A stretch of 64,000 nt of DNA from Microbacterium sp. zg-Y1090 (GCF_030246945.1 NZ_CP126742.1:1178001-1242000), one strand, 5' to 3'. Counted from the first letter of the stretch, positions 1 through 8,792 are shown. The notes: generated from the letters alone by a model not told the origin. Program-made: numbers and translations.

Positions 1-1101
1 GGGGACGCCGTTCTGCGACGAGGCGACGAAACCACCGATGATCGGGTCGCTCGAGACCTCCTCGGCCAGCTCGCTCCACGCCGGGATGCGCGGGTCGGCC
101 TCGTACAGGGCCTTCTGCGCCTCGGGGGTGGCGAGGTAGTTCGTCAGGAACTCCTGGGCCAGCAGCGCGTTCTCGCTCTGCGAGCTGAGGTAGAAGCCCT
201 GCACGCCCACGAACGGAGCGGCGGTCTCGCCACCGGCGGACGGGATCGGGTTGACCGTGACGTTGACGCCATCGGCGGTCAGCGCCTCGATCGCCCACGG
301 GCCCTGAACGGTGTACGCGGCCTGGCCGGACGCGAACAGCTCGTTGTTGGTGTCGTAGTCGATCGTGGTGGAGATGATGCCGGTGCCGTTGGCGCCGTTG
401 GCGCCGAGCCACGTGGCGAACGCCTCACCGGGCGCGCCGCCCATGCCGACCTCGGTGGTGTACGAGCCGGTGTCGTCCTGCAGGAAGACGGGGGCGCCGA
501 ACGAGGTCTGGAAGCCGTACATCGTGTAGGCGTCACCGGTCTGGCCGGCGGTGTTGATGACGATCGGGCGCTCCGCGCCGGCCGCCTGCGCGGCGGCGAC
601 CATGTCGTCCCACGTGGCCGGAGCCTCTTCGCCGACCAGGTCGGTGTTCTGGATGAGCGCGATCGTCTCGAGCGAGTAGGGCAGGGCGTACAGCTGGCCC
701 TCGTAGGTCATCGCGTCGATGGCGACCTGCTCGAACGAGTCGGCCTTGTCGCCCAGGTCGACGGTGTCCACGACGCCGGCGGCCACGAGGGCGCCCAGCC
801 AGTCGTGTGCGCCGATCGTGATGTCCGGGCCCTCGCCTGTCGGAACCTGCGCGATGAAGTCGGCGCGGATGTCCTCGAAGTTCTTCTGGACCAGTTCGAT
901 CTTGGCGCCGGTCTCCTCCTCGAAGGCCGCTGCGGCGGCTTCGATGGCAGGCTCACGGTTCTCGTCGGTCCAGACGGTCAGGACTGCACCCGAACCGTCG
1001 GTGGTCTCGTCGGCCTCCTCCGTGGAGCCGCCGCCGGCGCAGCCGGCGAGCAGGACGGCGGTCGACGCGATCGCGACGACTCCGATTCCCAACTTGCGCA
1101 T
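1..1101 (-). CDS. Sugar ABC transporter substrate-binding lipoprotein (3' end outside window)
   Basis: Extracytoplasmic solute-binding protein of the maltose/oligosaccharide (MalE-like) class that delivers a sugar to an ABC importer. It starts at ATG 1101 after a GGAAGGAAA ribosome site. A lipoprotein signal is followed by the lipobox LAGC with Cys21 as lipidation site, and the mature part begins with the class-typical strand LTVWTDENREP. All 367 visible codons are open and the C-terminus lies left of base 1. It sits 105 bases downstream of the GH42 gene on the same strand, as in gan-type galactan loci where a galactooligosaccharide-binding protein accompanies the galactosidase. The substrate is therefore inferred to be a galactoside. 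Permease genes are expected just outside the window. Confidence 0.85.
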   Translation of the reverse strand, partial: MRKLGIGVVAIASTAVLLAGCAGGGSTEEADETTDGSGAVLTVWTDENREPAIEAAAAAFEEETGAKIELVQKNFEDIRADFIAQVPTGEGPDITIGAHDWLGALVAAGVVDTVDLGDKADSFEQVAIDAMTYEGQLYALPYSLETIALIQNTDLVGEEAPATWDDMVAAAQAAGAERPIVINTAGQTGDAYTMYGFQTSFGAPVFLQDDTGSYTTEVGMGGAPGEAFATWLGANGANGTGIISTTIDYDTNNELFASGQAAYTVQGPWAIEALTADGVNVTVNPIPSAGGETAAPFVGVQGFYLSSQSENALLAQEFLTNYLATPEAQKALYEADPRIPAWSELAEEVSSDPIIGGFVASSQNGVP

Positions 1102-1206
1102 GGATTTTCCTTCCGTGGGTGGTCGATCCTGGCTGGCCTCAGCTGAGGTCGCGCCGTTACGACCGGTGGTGGGTGTTGGGCCGGGTGGCCGCAACGGGTA
1201 CATCTC

Positions 1207-3225
1207 TCAGTGCGGAGTGTGCTGTGCCTCTGTGCGGATGACGACAACGCCGCCACCCGCTAGTTCCAGCATGCCCCCGATCTCGCGCCGCGTCAGGAGG
1301 TCGACCCCATCTGCGGGCAGGGAAACGGGTTCGGCGCCGTGGTTGACGGCAACGGTGTATTCGGCGCTCTCGCTGCGACGCCGAACGATCTCGACACCTG
1401 CAGGCAGGTCTGCGGGGGTGACGCCCGCATCGGCGTACACCGCGGTCATGATAGCGGCCAGACCGGCGGCGTCGGGGCGGGTGCTGACGTACCAGCCCAC
1501 GCCCTGTCCGTGCGGGTGGCGGGTGACGGCGGGGGCGCCGGCGGCGGGACCCTCGAGGTAGGTCGCCCGCACCTCGGCTCCCGACAGTGTCAGGTCTTCC
1601 TGCCAGACATCTGCGGCGAGGGTGGCGCCGTCGAATTCGATCGCTGCCGTGGCGCCCTCGCGCAACGGCAGGTGCTCCTCCACGCGCAGGCCGAGCGCCG
1701 GCTCGAGGGGGGCGGCGAAGCCGCCGGTGTGGACGGCGTCGTGCTCGTCGACGACGGCGGAGAAGAACGAGACCAGCAGTGTGCCGCCGGCCTCGACGTA
1801 CCGGTTGAGGTTGTCGGCGTCGGAGCGGCTCAGCATGTACTGCGCCGGGGCGATGACGAGCTTGTACCCGGAGAGGTCCTGGCCGGGGAGGGCGAAGTCG
1901 ACGGTGATCCCGTCGCGCCACAGCCGCTCGTAATACGCGCGGATGCGCTCATCGTGGCCGACGTCCTCCGAAGGACGCCATTCGAGGTCCTGGGCCCAGA
2001 ACGACTCGAAGTCCCACAGGATCGCCACGTCGGCGTGCACGCGGGATCCGCGCGCTTCGCCGAGGGCGCTCAGCTTGGCGCCGAGGTCGACGACCTCCCG
2101 CCACACACGCGAGTCCGTCCCGGCGTGGGGGAGCATCGCGGAGTGGAACTTCTCGGCGCCCGAGCGCGAGGCGCGCCACTGGAAGAAGAGGATGCCGTCG
2201 GCGCCGCGGCCGAAGTGGATGAGGGAGTTGCGTGCCATCTCGCCGGGCCGCTTGGCGATGTTGCGGGGCTGCCAGTTCACGGCGGAGGTGGAGTGCTCCA
2301 TGAGGATCCAGGGCGCGCCGCCGGCGACCGAGCGGGTCAGGTCGGCGGCGATGGCCAGGCCGATCTCGCCCTCTTCATCGGCGGCCCAGAGGTAATGGTC
2401 GTCCGAGACCACGTCGACTTCGCGTGCCCACGCCCACAGGTCGCAGCCGTTGTGCTGGTTAGCCATGAAGTTGGTGGTGACCGGACGGTCGCTGTGCGCG
2501 CGGATCGCGTCGCGCTCGGCGGTGAAGCAGGCGCGCAGCTGGTGGTCGGTGAACCGCGCGTAATCCAGGCGCTGTGCGGGGTTGACCACCGAGGGCGCGG
2601 CGGCGGGGGCACCGACATGCTCCCAGTCGGTGTAGTGCTGACCCCAGAAGGCCGTGCCCCACGCCGAGTTCAGCGCGTCGAGGGTGCCGTAGCGCTGCTG
2701 CAGCCAGAGGCGCCATTCGCGGACGGCGTGCGGCGAGTAGTCCTCGCCCACAGGGACGCCGTACTCGTTGTGCACGTGCCAGAGCACCACAGCGGGGTGG
2801 TTCCCGTAGCGCTTGGCCAGCTCGGTGGCGATGCGCACCGCGGCCTCGCGGTAGGCCGGGGCGGAGTGCGAGGCCATGCCACGGGCTCCGAAACCCATCA
2901 CCACGCCGTCGCGGGTGATGACCCGCGCGTCGGGGTGCTCGGCGAAGAACCAGGCCGGCGGCGAGGCGGTGGGGGTCCCCATGTCGATGCGGATGCCGTT
3001 GGCGTGCAGCAGCTCGACGACCTCGTCGAGCCAGGAGAAGTCGAACACGCCCTCGCTGGTCTCCAGGAGGGCCCAGGAGAAGATGCCGATGCTCACGAGG
3101 TTCACGCCTGCTTCACGCATCAGCGCGACGTCTTCGCGCCAGGTTTCGCGCGACCACTGCTCGGGCGTGTAGTCACCGCCGTATGCGATGCCGTCGATGT
3201 CGGGCCAGCGAGGCGTCGAGGTCAT
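1207..3225 (-). CDS. Beta-galactosidase, glycoside hydrolase family 42
   Basis: Cytoplasmic GH42 beta-galactosidase of 672 residues, expected to release galactose from short beta-galactosides brought in by the adjacent importer. The TIM-barrel starts almost at once (GIAYGGDYTPEQW). The acid/base Glu154 lies in WHVHNEYG and the nucleophile Glu310 in WILMEHST. The C-terminal trimerisation and small beta domains are intact. There is no signal peptide. ATG 3225 was chosen because GAGGA lies eight bases upstream; the in-frame ATG at 3234 leaves no room for a ribosome site. It is divergent from a LacI gene, with two operator-like palindromes between them. GH42 is firm; galactan-derived oligosaccharides as substrate is inferred from the operator shared with the GH53 gene at 19168. 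Confidence 0.93.
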   Translation of the reverse strand: MTSTPRWPDIDGIAYGGDYTPEQWSRETWREDVALMREAGVNLVSIGIFSWALLETSEGVFDFSWLDEVVELLHANGIRIDMGTPTASPPAWFFAEHPDARVITRDGVVMGFGARGMASHSAPAYREAAVRIATELAKRYGNHPAVVLWHVHNEYGVPVGEDYSPHAVREWRLWLQQRYGTLDALNSAWGTAFWGQHYTDWEHVGAPAAAPSVVNPAQRLDYARFTDHQLRACFTAERDAIRAHSDRPVTTNFMANQHNGCDLWAWAREVDVVSDDHYLWAADEEGEIGLAIAADLTRSVAGGAPWILMEHSTSAVNWQPRNIAKRPGEMARNSLIHFGRGADGILFFQWRASRSGAEKFHSAMLPHAGTDSRVWREVVDLGAKLSALGEARGSRVHADVAILWDFESFWAQDLEWRPSEDVGHDERIRAYYERLWRDGITVDFALPGQDLSGYKLVIAPAQYMLSRSDADNLNRYVEAGGTLLVSFFSAVVDEHDAVHTGGFAAPLEPALGLRVEEHLPLREGATAAIEFDGATLAADVWQEDLTLSGAEVRATYLEGPAAGAPAVTRHPHGQGVGWYVSTRPDAAGLAAIMTAVYADAGVTPADLPAGVEIVRRRSESAEYTVAVNHGAEPVSLPADGVDLLTRREIGGMLELAGGGVVVIRTEAQHTPH

Positions 3226-3262
3226 GGAACACATCCTCGGGTCAGGGGACCGCAGTGTCGGG

Positions 3263-3278
3263 CTGTGACCGGTCCCAG
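3263..3278. promoter_or_regulatory. Putative LacI-family operator O1, near the beta-galactosidase gene
   Basis: CTGTGACC/GGTCCCAG differs from the perfect palindrome CTGTGACCGGTCACAG at a single base. It lies 37 bases upstream of the GH42 start codon, where a bound repressor would block that promoter. Binding by the adjacent LacI protein is inferred. Confidence 0.65.
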
Positions 3279-3329
3279 GTGTTGTCGGCAAGCCTACGTG
3301 ATCCGGGGATTGAAGATCGCTCAGCGTTA

Positions 3330-3355
3330 CCGAACTGTGACCGGTCACAGTTCGG
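3330..3355. promoter_or_regulatory. Putative LacI-family operator O2, perfect 26-bp palindrome
   Basis: A perfect inverted repeat centred between 3342 and 3343, with core CTGTGACCGGTCACAG and flanks CCGAA/TTCGG. It lies 45 bases before the lacI start codon and on the far side of the bga-lacI intergenic region from O1. The position fits autoregulation and looping with O1. The same 16-bp core recurs at 19120-19135. Confidence 0.8.
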
Positions 3356-3399
3356 GAGGGGACGGGGGTAAAGTCCTGCACGTGGAGGAGAGCAGCGAC

Positions 3400-4398
3400 A
3401 TGCGCCGCCGCCCGACGATCCGAGACGTCGCGGCGGCCGCCGGAGTGTCACGCGGCACCGTGTCGCGCGTGATCAACGGCGGTCACTGGGTGTCGCCGGA
3501 CGCGCGCCAGGCCGTCGAGGATGCCATCCGCCGCACCGGCTACACCGCGAACCATGCCGCGCGGAGCCTGGCGACCGGTCGGTCGAACTCGCTGGCGTTC
3601 CTGCTCACCGAGCCGCAGCACCTGCTCTTCTCGGACCCCACCTTCGCGCTGCTGCTGCGCGGTGCGACCGAGGCGCTGGCGCAGCGGTCGATGACGCTGG
3701 TGCTGCTGGTGGCCGACACGGCGGACGAGCGGGCGAATGTCGAGCACTATGTCAGCGCCGGTCACGTCGACGGCGTGCTGCTGATCTCCTCGCACGAGTC
3801 GGATCCGCTGCTCGCGTCGCTGATCGACGCAGGTGTCCCCACGGTGTGCACCGGAGTGCCGCTCGGGTACCGCGCCCACGTGCCCACCGTGTCGGTGGAC
3901 GAGGTGGCGTCGGCGCGCGTGATGACGCGTCACCTGATGGATCGCGGCTACCGGAAGATCGCCGTGATCACGGGCCCCGAGGACACCTCCGGGGGCCGGT
4001 ACCGCCTGGTCGGCTTCCGGGAGGAGATGGGCGACCGGTTCGACCCGGAGCTGGTCGAGCAGGACGTGTACTCGCGGGAGGCGGGGGCTGAGGCGATGAC
4101 GCGGCTGTTGGAGCGGGCACCGGACATCGACGCGGTGTTCGCGGCCTCGGACGTCATGGCCGTCGGCGCCATCGCGGCGGCACGCCGCGCGGGACTGCGG
4201 GTGCCGGAGGACATCGCCGTCGCCGGCTTCGACGATTCCGGCCTCGCCGAGACGCACGACCCGCCGCTGACGACGATGCGCCAGCCCTGGGCGCAGATCA
4301 GCAGGGCGATGGTCGAGATCCTCATCGACGTGACCAATGGCATCCCGCGCGACGATGTGGTGCTGCCGACGACGCTGATCGTGCGCGACAGCGCCTGA
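3400..4398 (+). CDS. LacI-family transcriptional regulator (putative galactan/galactoside repressor)
   Basis: A 332-residue DNA-binding repressor of the LacI/GalR family. The N-terminal helix-turn-helix (TIRDVAAAAGVSRGTVSRVI, residues 6-25) and hinge helix (ARSLATGRS) precede a periplasmic-binding-protein-like sensor domain, with family motifs VDGVLLISS, AVFAASDVMAVGA and IAVAGFDDS. ATG 3400 follows a strong GGAGGAG nine bases upstream. It diverges from the GH42 gene over two palindromes, and the same palindrome precedes the secreted GH53 galactanase at 19168. It is therefore inferred to repress all three promoters until a galactooligosaccharide inducer binds. Ligand and operator contact are not proven by sequence. 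Confidence 0.9.
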   Translation: MRRRPTIRDVAAAAGVSRGTVSRVINGGHWVSPDARQAVEDAIRRTGYTANHAARSLATGRSNSLAFLLTEPQHLLFSDPTFALLLRGATEALAQRSMTLVLLVADTADERANVEHYVSAGHVDGVLLISSHESDPLLASLIDAGVPTVCTGVPLGYRAHVPTVSVDEVASARVMTRHLMDRGYRKIAVITGPEDTSGGRYRLVGFREEMGDRFDPELVEQDVYSREAGAEAMTRLLERAPDIDAVFAASDVMAVGAIAAARRAGLRVPEDIAVAGFDDSGLAETHDPPLTTMRQPWAQISRAMVEILIDVTNGIPRDDVVLPTTLIVRDSA

Positions 4399-4487
4399 CC
4401 GCCGCCGCTCGCGCGTGAGCTCCCTGCCGTCCCGTTCGTGCGACGGCCGCCGCAGGATCGCCTGCCGCCGACGTTCTCTCGATTTCT

Positions 4488-4509
4488 CATGTGAGTTCCC
4501 GGTCGCACG
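4488..4509 (+). repeat. Short palindromic repeat, copy 1 (degenerate)
   Basis: CATGTGAGTTCCCGGTCGCA shares the left half CATGTGAGTTCCCG with copy 3, but its right arm is degraded (GGTCGCACG instead of CTCACGC). Confidence 0.7.
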
Positions 4510-4581
4510 TCAGTCGGGGTCGGCTTCGCCGCGCCGGCGACTCGGCGCCTCGGTGACGCAGCGACTCGGCGACTCCATCCG

Positions 4582-4603
4582 CCATGTGAGTTCGCGCTCA
4601 CGC
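4582..4603 (+). repeat. Short palindromic repeat, copy 2
   Basis: CCATGTGAGTTCGCGCTCAC followed by GC. It matches copy 3 with one substitution and keeps the GTGAG...CTCAC dyad. Confidence 0.8.
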
Positions 4604-4648
4604 ATCTCGAGGTTGCGGGCGACCTCTCCACAGCGCGACGTGAGCCTC

Positions 4649-4692
4649 TTGTTCCGACAACCGTCCCGCCTTGTTCCGACAACCGTCCCGCC
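4649..4692 (+). repeat. Perfect tandem repeat, 2 x 22 bp
   Basis: Two head-to-tail copies (4649-4670 and 4671-4692) of a unit starting TTGTTCCGACAACCG and ending TCCCGCC, without a mismatch. Each unit contains the dyad TTGT/ACAA around TCCG. Confidence 0.9.
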
Positions 4693-4724
4693 GCCTCAGC
4701 CGGCTCCGCGCGGGCGCGCTGTGG

Positions 4725-4746
4725 CCATGTGAGTTCCCGCTCACGC
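4725..4746 (+). repeat. Short palindromic repeat, copy 3
   Basis: CCATGTGAGTTCCCGCTCAC followed by GC. It is a dyad of GTGAG and CTCAC around a six-base TTCCCG spacer and is the clearest direct-orientation copy. Confidence 0.8.
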
Positions 4747-4811
4747 AGCCGAGTCAGCTGCGGCCCGGGCGCAGACCCGGCGCGGGCGGCTACCCGGGGC
4801 GAGCGGGGACC

Positions 4812-4835
4812 GCGTGTGAGCGGGAACTCACATGG
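4812..4835 (-). repeat. Short palindromic repeat, copy 4 (inverted)
   Basis: The reverse complement reads CCATGTGAGTTCCCGCTCAC then ACGC. It is identical to copy 3 over 20 bases and completes the dyad TGTGAG...CTCACA. With copy 3 it could fold into a long cruciform or RNA stem. Confidence 0.8.
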
Positions 4836-4926
4836 CGAAAAGAGAGAAACTCGGCGCTTTCCGAGGGCGGTCGGCGAGGGAAGCTCGGCCGCGGCGCCGG
4901 CGCGCCTCGTGTCGGGGGGGCGCGCG

Positions 4927-4932
4927 TAGCGT
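4927..4932 (+). promoter_or_regulatory. -10 box of the ArsR-type gene (leaderless)
   Basis: TAGCGT followed by exactly six bases and then ATG 4939, so transcription would begin at or next to the start codon. Confidence 0.6.
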
Positions 4933-4938
4933 GCGCCC

Positions 4939-5439
4939 ATGGACACGCACGCGCAGAACGTGAACCCGTTCGAGGCCATGGCTGAGCCCGTGCGGCGGCG
5001 GCTGGTCGAGGTGCTGGCCAGCGGCGAGCACACCGCGGGCCAGCTCGCCGCCGCAGTAGGCGGGGAGTTCCGCATCTCGCGCACCGCGGTCTCCAGGCAC
5101 CTGCGCATCCTGCGGGATGCCGGGTTCGTCGACGTGCGCGCCGACGAACGGTGGCGCTGGTACTTCCTCACGAACGACGGCCTGCGCCGGCTCGAAACCG
5201 CGGTGAAGCGGCTGCGCCGCATGATGGCGGGCGGTCTCGGCTGGGACTCCGACCTGCGGAACAAGCGTGATCCCCTCGGCGGCGTCTCGTTCGACGGGCG
5301 ACCCGTGCCGCGCAAGGGGCCGGGGCGCGAGCCGTCGCGCGGCCACCGCGGTCGCCAGACGACGGCGCCGGTCGCCGCCGACCCCGAGGCGGGCCTGTAT
5401 CCGGTGCCGCCCGTGGTGGGGCCGGTACCGCGGCCGTAA
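4939..5439 (+). CDS. ArsR-family winged-helix regulator
   Basis: A 166-residue protein whose first ~95 residues form an ArsR-type winged helix: NPFEAMAEPVRRRLVEVLASGEHTAG, recognition helix ISRTAVSRHLRILRDAGFV, wing DERWRWYFLT. The remaining ~70 residues are a proline- and arginine-rich tail with no recognised domain. No paired cysteines typical of metal sensors are present, so metal sensing is not supported and the signal is unknown. The start fits a leaderless transcript (TAGCGT six bases before ATG). It stands alone between the repeat region and metG, so its target is not evident. Confidence 0.8.
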   Translation: MDTHAQNVNPFEAMAEPVRRRLVEVLASGEHTAGQLAAAVGGEFRISRTAVSRHLRILRDAGFVDVRADERWRWYFLTNDGLRRLETAVKRLRRMMAGGLGWDSDLRNKRDPLGGVSFDGRPVPRKGPGREPSRGHRGRQTTAPVAADPEAGLYPVPPVVGPVPRP

Positions 5440-5467
5440 CCGTCGGCATCCGCGCCGGCGGCCCGCC

Positions 5468-5473
5468 TAGAAT
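5468..5473 (+). promoter_or_regulatory. -10 box of metG (leaderless)
   Basis: TAGAAT followed by six bases and GTG 5480. There is no Shine-Dalgarno site, so the message probably starts at the GTG. Confidence 0.65.
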
Positions 5474-5479
5474 CGACGG

Positions 5480-7057
5480 GTGACTTCAGGCCGATCCTTC
5501 TACATCACGACGCCGATCTACTACCCGAGCGACGTGCCGCACATCGGTCACGGCTACACGACCGTGGCGGTGGACACCCTCGCCCGCTGGCACCGCCAGG
5601 GCGGCGACGACACCTGGATGCTCACCGGCACCGACGAGCACGGCCAGAAGATGCTGCGCGCCGCCGCCGCCAACGGCGTCACCCCGCAGCAGTGGGTCGA
5701 CAAGCTCGTCACCGAGTCGTGGTTCCCGCTGCTCGAGACGCTCGACGTCGCCAACGACGACTTCATCCGCACCACGCAGGAGCGCCACGAGCGCAACGTG
5801 CAGGTCTTCTTCCAGGCGCTGTACGACCGGGGCTACATCTACGCCGGTGAGTACGAGGCGCTGTACTGCGTCGGCTGCGAGGAGTTCAAGCCGGAGTCCG
5901 AGATCGTCGACGGCACCGGAGCCTTCGAAGGTCTCAAGGTCTGTGCGATCCACTCCAAGCCGCTGGAGCTGCTGCAGGAGAAGAACTACTTCTTCAAGCT
6001 CAGCGAGTTCCAGGACAAGCTGCTCGAGCTCTACAAGACGGTGCCCGACTTCCTGCGCCCCGACTCGGCGCGCAACGAAGTCATCTCCTTCGTCAAGAAC
6101 GGGCTGAAGGACCTCTCCATCTCGCGCTCCACGTTCGACTGGGGAATCAAGGTGCCGTGGGACGAGTCCCACGTCATCTACGTGTGGGTCGACGCGCTGC
6201 TCAACTACGCCACCGCCGTCGGCTACGGCAGCGACCCCGAGCAGTTCGAGCGCCGCTGGCCCGCCTACCACGTCGTCGGCAAGGACATCCTGCGCTTCCA
6301 CGCCGTCATCTGGCCGGCCATGCTGATGGCCGCCGGCCTCGAGGTGCCCCGAGGCGTCTTCGCCCACGGCTGGCTGCTCGTCGGCGGCGAGAAGATGTCC
6401 AAGTCCAAGCTCACCGGCATCGCTCCCACCGAGATCACCGACGTGTTCGGCTCCGACGCCTACCGGTTCTACTTCCTCTCGGCCATCGCCTTCGGCCAGG
6501 ACGGCTCGTTCTCGTGGGAGGACCTCTCCGCCCGCTACCAGGCCGAGCTCGCCAACGGCTTCGGCAACCTCGCCTCCCGCACCGTCGCGATGATCGAGCG
6601 CTACTTCGAAGCGATCATCCCGCCGGCCGGCGAGTACACCGACGCCGACCTGCACATCCAGCGCACCGTCGCCGATGCCGCGACCGCGGCGGATGCCGCC
6701 ATGGAGCGGTTCCGCCCCGACGAGGCCATCAACGCGATCTGGACCATCGTCGACGCGCTGAACCTCTACATCACCGAGAACGAGCCGTGGGCGCTGGCCA
6801 AGGACGACGCGCAGCGCGAGCGCCTCGGCACGGTGCTGTACACCGCAGCAGAGGGCCTGCGCGCCCTCGCCGTGCTGCTGTCGCCGGTCATGCCGCACGC
6901 CACCGGCATCCTGTGGGACGCCCTGGGCGCGGCAGCGACCCTCGGCGCGCTCCAGGACCAGCCGATCCGCGCTGCGGGCACCTGGGGCCAGCTGCCCGCG
7001 GGCGCCTCGGTCAGCGGGCTCGCGCCGCTGTTCCCCCGCGTCGAACAGAGCGCATGA
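5480..7057 (+). CDS. metG: Methionyl-tRNA synthetase
   Basis: Class I aminoacyl-tRNA synthetase of 525 residues that charges tRNA-Met in the cytoplasm. The HIGH signature is HIGH at residues 21-24 and the KMSKS loop is GGEKMSKSKLTG near residue 305. The connective-peptide zinc region is reduced (YCVGCEEFKPE), and there is no C-terminal tRNA-binding EMAP domain, so this is the short form usual in actinobacteria. The start is GTG 5480, set by a -10 box six bases upstream. Its stop overlaps the tatD start (ATGA at 7054), opening a translationally coupled metG-tatD-ksgA run. Confidence 0.97.
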   Translation: MTSGRSFYITTPIYYPSDVPHIGHGYTTVAVDTLARWHRQGGDDTWMLTGTDEHGQKMLRAAAANGVTPQQWVDKLVTESWFPLLETLDVANDDFIRTTQERHERNVQVFFQALYDRGYIYAGEYEALYCVGCEEFKPESEIVDGTGAFEGLKVCAIHSKPLELLQEKNYFFKLSEFQDKLLELYKTVPDFLRPDSARNEVISFVKNGLKDLSISRSTFDWGIKVPWDESHVIYVWVDALLNYATAVGYGSDPEQFERRWPAYHVVGKDILRFHAVIWPAMLMAAGLEVPRGVFAHGWLLVGGEKMSKSKLTGIAPTEITDVFGSDAYRFYFLSAIAFGQDGSFSWEDLSARYQAELANGFGNLASRTVAMIERYFEAIIPPAGEYTDADLHIQRTVADAATAADAAMERFRPDEAINAIWTIVDALNLYITENEPWALAKDDAQRERLGTVLYTAAEGLRALAVLLSPVMPHATGILWDALGAAATLGALQDQPIRAAGTWGQLPAGASVSGLAPLFPRVEQSA

Positions 7058-7941
7058 CCGACCCCAGCCAGTACACACGGCAGCGCGAGAAAGGTGCGCG
7101 CGACGTCAGCTATCCGCCCGCCCCTGAGCCGCTGGCGGTGCCGGTGTACGACAACCACGCCCACCTCGAGATCGAGGACGGCGAGGTCGGGCTGAGTCTG
7201 GACGAGCAGCTCGCGCGGGCCACCGCGGTCGGCGTCATCGGCGTGGTGCAGGCCGGTGGCGACATCGACTCCAGCCGCTGGTCCGCGTGGGCCGCGGCAT
7301 CCCACCCGCAGGTGCTCGCTGCCGTGGCGATCCACCCCAACGAGGCACCGGCGTATGCCGAGCAGGGCATGCTCGCCGAGGCGATCGCCGCCATCGACGA
7401 TCTCGCCGCGCAGCCGCGGGTGCGCGCGATCGGCGAGACCGGGCTCGACTTCTTCCGCACCGGTCCCGATGGCCTGCCGGCGCAGTACGAGAGCTTCGAA
7501 GCGCACATCGCCATGGCCAAGCGCCACGGCATCGCCATGCAGATCCACGACCGCGACGCCCACGACCAGGTGCTGGCCACCCTCCGCCGGGTCGGCGCCC
7601 CCGACCGCACGGTGTTCCACTGCTTCTCGGGGGCCGCCGACATGGCCCGCATCGCCGCCGACGCCGGGTACTACCTCTCGTTCGCCGGGAACGTCACGTT
7701 CAAAAACGCCCAGAACCTCCGCGATGCCCTCGCCGTGACACCCCGCGAGAGGATCCTCGTGGAGACCGACGCACCGTTCCTCACTCCGGTGCCGTACCGC
7801 GGCCGGCCCAACGCCCCCTATCTCATCCCGGCGACCGTGCGGTTCCTGGCGGCCGAGCTCGAGCTCGGCGTCGACGACCTGTGCGCCCAGCTGGCCGCCA
7901 ACACCCTCGCCGTCTACGGCCCCTTCGAGGAGACACCATGA
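7054..7941 (+). CDS. tatD: TatD-family metal-dependent deoxyribonuclease
   Basis: A 295-residue TIM-barrel metallohydrolase related to TatD/YcfH, a metal-dependent nuclease implicated in DNA quality control. Metal ligands are visible: NHAHLE (His35, His37), the Glu of [25 protein letters not shown] and [11 protein letters not shown] ~25-residue charged N-terminal extension precedes the barrel. It overlaps metG by four bases at its start and ksgA by four bases at its end (ATGA at 7938). In M. tuberculosis rpfB lies between tatD and ksgA; here nothing separates them. Confidence 0.94.
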   Translation: MTDPSQYTRQREKGARDVSYPPAPEPLAVPVYDNHAHLEIEDGEVGLSLDEQLARATAVGVIGVVQAGGDIDSSRWSAWAAASHPQVLAAVAIHPNEAPAYAEQGMLAEAIAAIDDLAAQPRVRAIGETGLDFFRTGPDGLPAQYESFEAHIAMAKRHGIAMQIHDRDAHDQVLATLRRVGAPDRTVFHCFSGAADMARIAADAGYYLSFAGNVTFKNAQNLRDALAVTPRERILVETDAPFLTPVPYRGRPNAPYLIPATVRFLAAELELGVDDLCAQLAANTLAVYGPFEETP

Positions 7942-8792
7942 CCGTCACCCTGCTCGGCGCGGCGGAGATCCGCGCGCTGGCGGCCGAGCTCGACGTGACC
8001 CCGACCAAGAAGCTCGGACAGAACTTCGTCGTCGACGCCAACACGGTGCGCAAGATCGTTCAGGTCGCCGGTGTCGCCCCCGGCGACAGCGTGGTCGAGG
8101 TCGGCCCCGGGCTCGGGTCGCTCACCCTCGCCATCCTCGAGGCCGGCGCGACCGTGACGGCCGTCGAGATCGACCACCGCCTCGCCGAGCGGCTGGCCGC
8201 CACCGCCGCCCACCATGGTGTGCCCGACGGCGCGCTGACGGTCGTCGACGCCGATGCGCTGCGGGTGACCGAGCTTCCGGGCGACCCCGAGGTGCTCGTG
8301 GCCAACCTGCCCTACAACGTCAGCGTGCCCGTGCTGCTGCACTTCCTCGAGACCTTCGCCCACCTCGACCGCGGTGTCGTGATGGTGCAGGCCGAGGTGG
8401 GGGAGCGTCTCGCCGCGAAGCCCGGCACCAAGGCCTATGGCGGGCCGAGCGTGAAGGCGGCCTGGTACGGGCCGTGGCGCCTGGCGGGCACGGTCTCGCG
8501 CCAGGTGTTCTGGCCCGTTCCCAACGTCGACAGCGTGCTGGTGGGCTTCCGTCGCGACGCCGAGCCGCGCGGGACCGAGGAAGAGCGTCGCCGTACGTTC
8601 GCGATCGTGGATGCCGCGTTCGGGCAGCGCCGCAAGATGCTGCGTCAGGCGCTGTCGAGCGTGCTGGGCGGCAGCGCCGCCGCGGCATCCGCCGTGCTGG
8701 AGGCCGCGGGCGTGGCGCCGACCGCGCGGGGCGAGGAGCTCGTGGTGGACGACTTCCTGAGGATCGCGCGCGCGGACCCCCTCGCGCACTAG
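7938..8792 (+). CDS. rsmA: 16S rRNA (adenine1518-N6/adenine1519-N6)-dimethyltransferase
   Basis: KsgA/RsmA, 284 residues, dimethylates two adjacent adenines near the 3' end of 16S rRNA during 30S maturation, using S-adenosylmethionine. Family motifs are in order: [10 protein letters not shown] at the N-terminus, SAM loop [11 protein letters not shown], acidic [11 protein letters not shown], catalytic motif [10 protein letters not shown] and the C-terminal helical domain with [12 protein letters not shown]. The start overlaps the tatD stop. No ribosome site of its own is needed if translation is coupled. Confidence 0.97.
   Translation: MTVTLLGAAEIRALAAELDVTPTKKLGQNFVVDANTVRKIVQVAGVAPGDSVVEVGPGLGSLTLAILEAGATVTAVEIDHRLAERLAATAAHHGVPDGALTVVDADALRVTELPGDPEVLVANLPYNVSVPVLLHFLETFAHLDRGVVMVQAEVGERLAAKPGTKAYGGPSVKAAWYGPWRLAGTVSRQVFWPVPNVDSVLVGFRRDAEPRGTEEERRRTFAIVDAAFGQRRKMLRQALSSVLGGSAAAASAVLEAAGVAPTARGEELVVDDFLRIARADPLAH

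Larger units (their letters stand above)
4399..4938. other. 540-bp gene-free region with short repeats
   Basis: No credible gene is seen here; the open frames lack ribosome sites and protein-like composition. The stretch holds four copies of a 22- to 24-bp palindromic element (4488, 4582, 4725 and, inverted, 4812), a perfect tandem duplication of 22 bases (4649-4692) and two copies of GCGACTCGGCG (4537, 4561). Its last bases carry the -10 box of the ArsR gene. Confidence 0.75.

Noticed and set aside
1339..3399. Plus-strand extension of the LacI frame upstream to 1339
   Set aside because: The extension runs antisense to the GH42 gene and has shadow composition. ATG 3400 has an excellent ribosome site and gives the exact LacI N-terminus.
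4812..4835. Resemblance of TGTGAGCGGGAACTCACA to the E. coli lac operator
   Set aside because: The similarity is limited to TGTGAGCGG. The element differs from the palindrome by the lacI gene here and is repeated away from any promoter, so lac-type control is not supported.
4415..4985. Short plus-strand open frames in the repeat region
   Set aside because: They run through the repeats, have no ribosome site, and their products are Arg/Pro/Ser-rich without any protein-like pattern.
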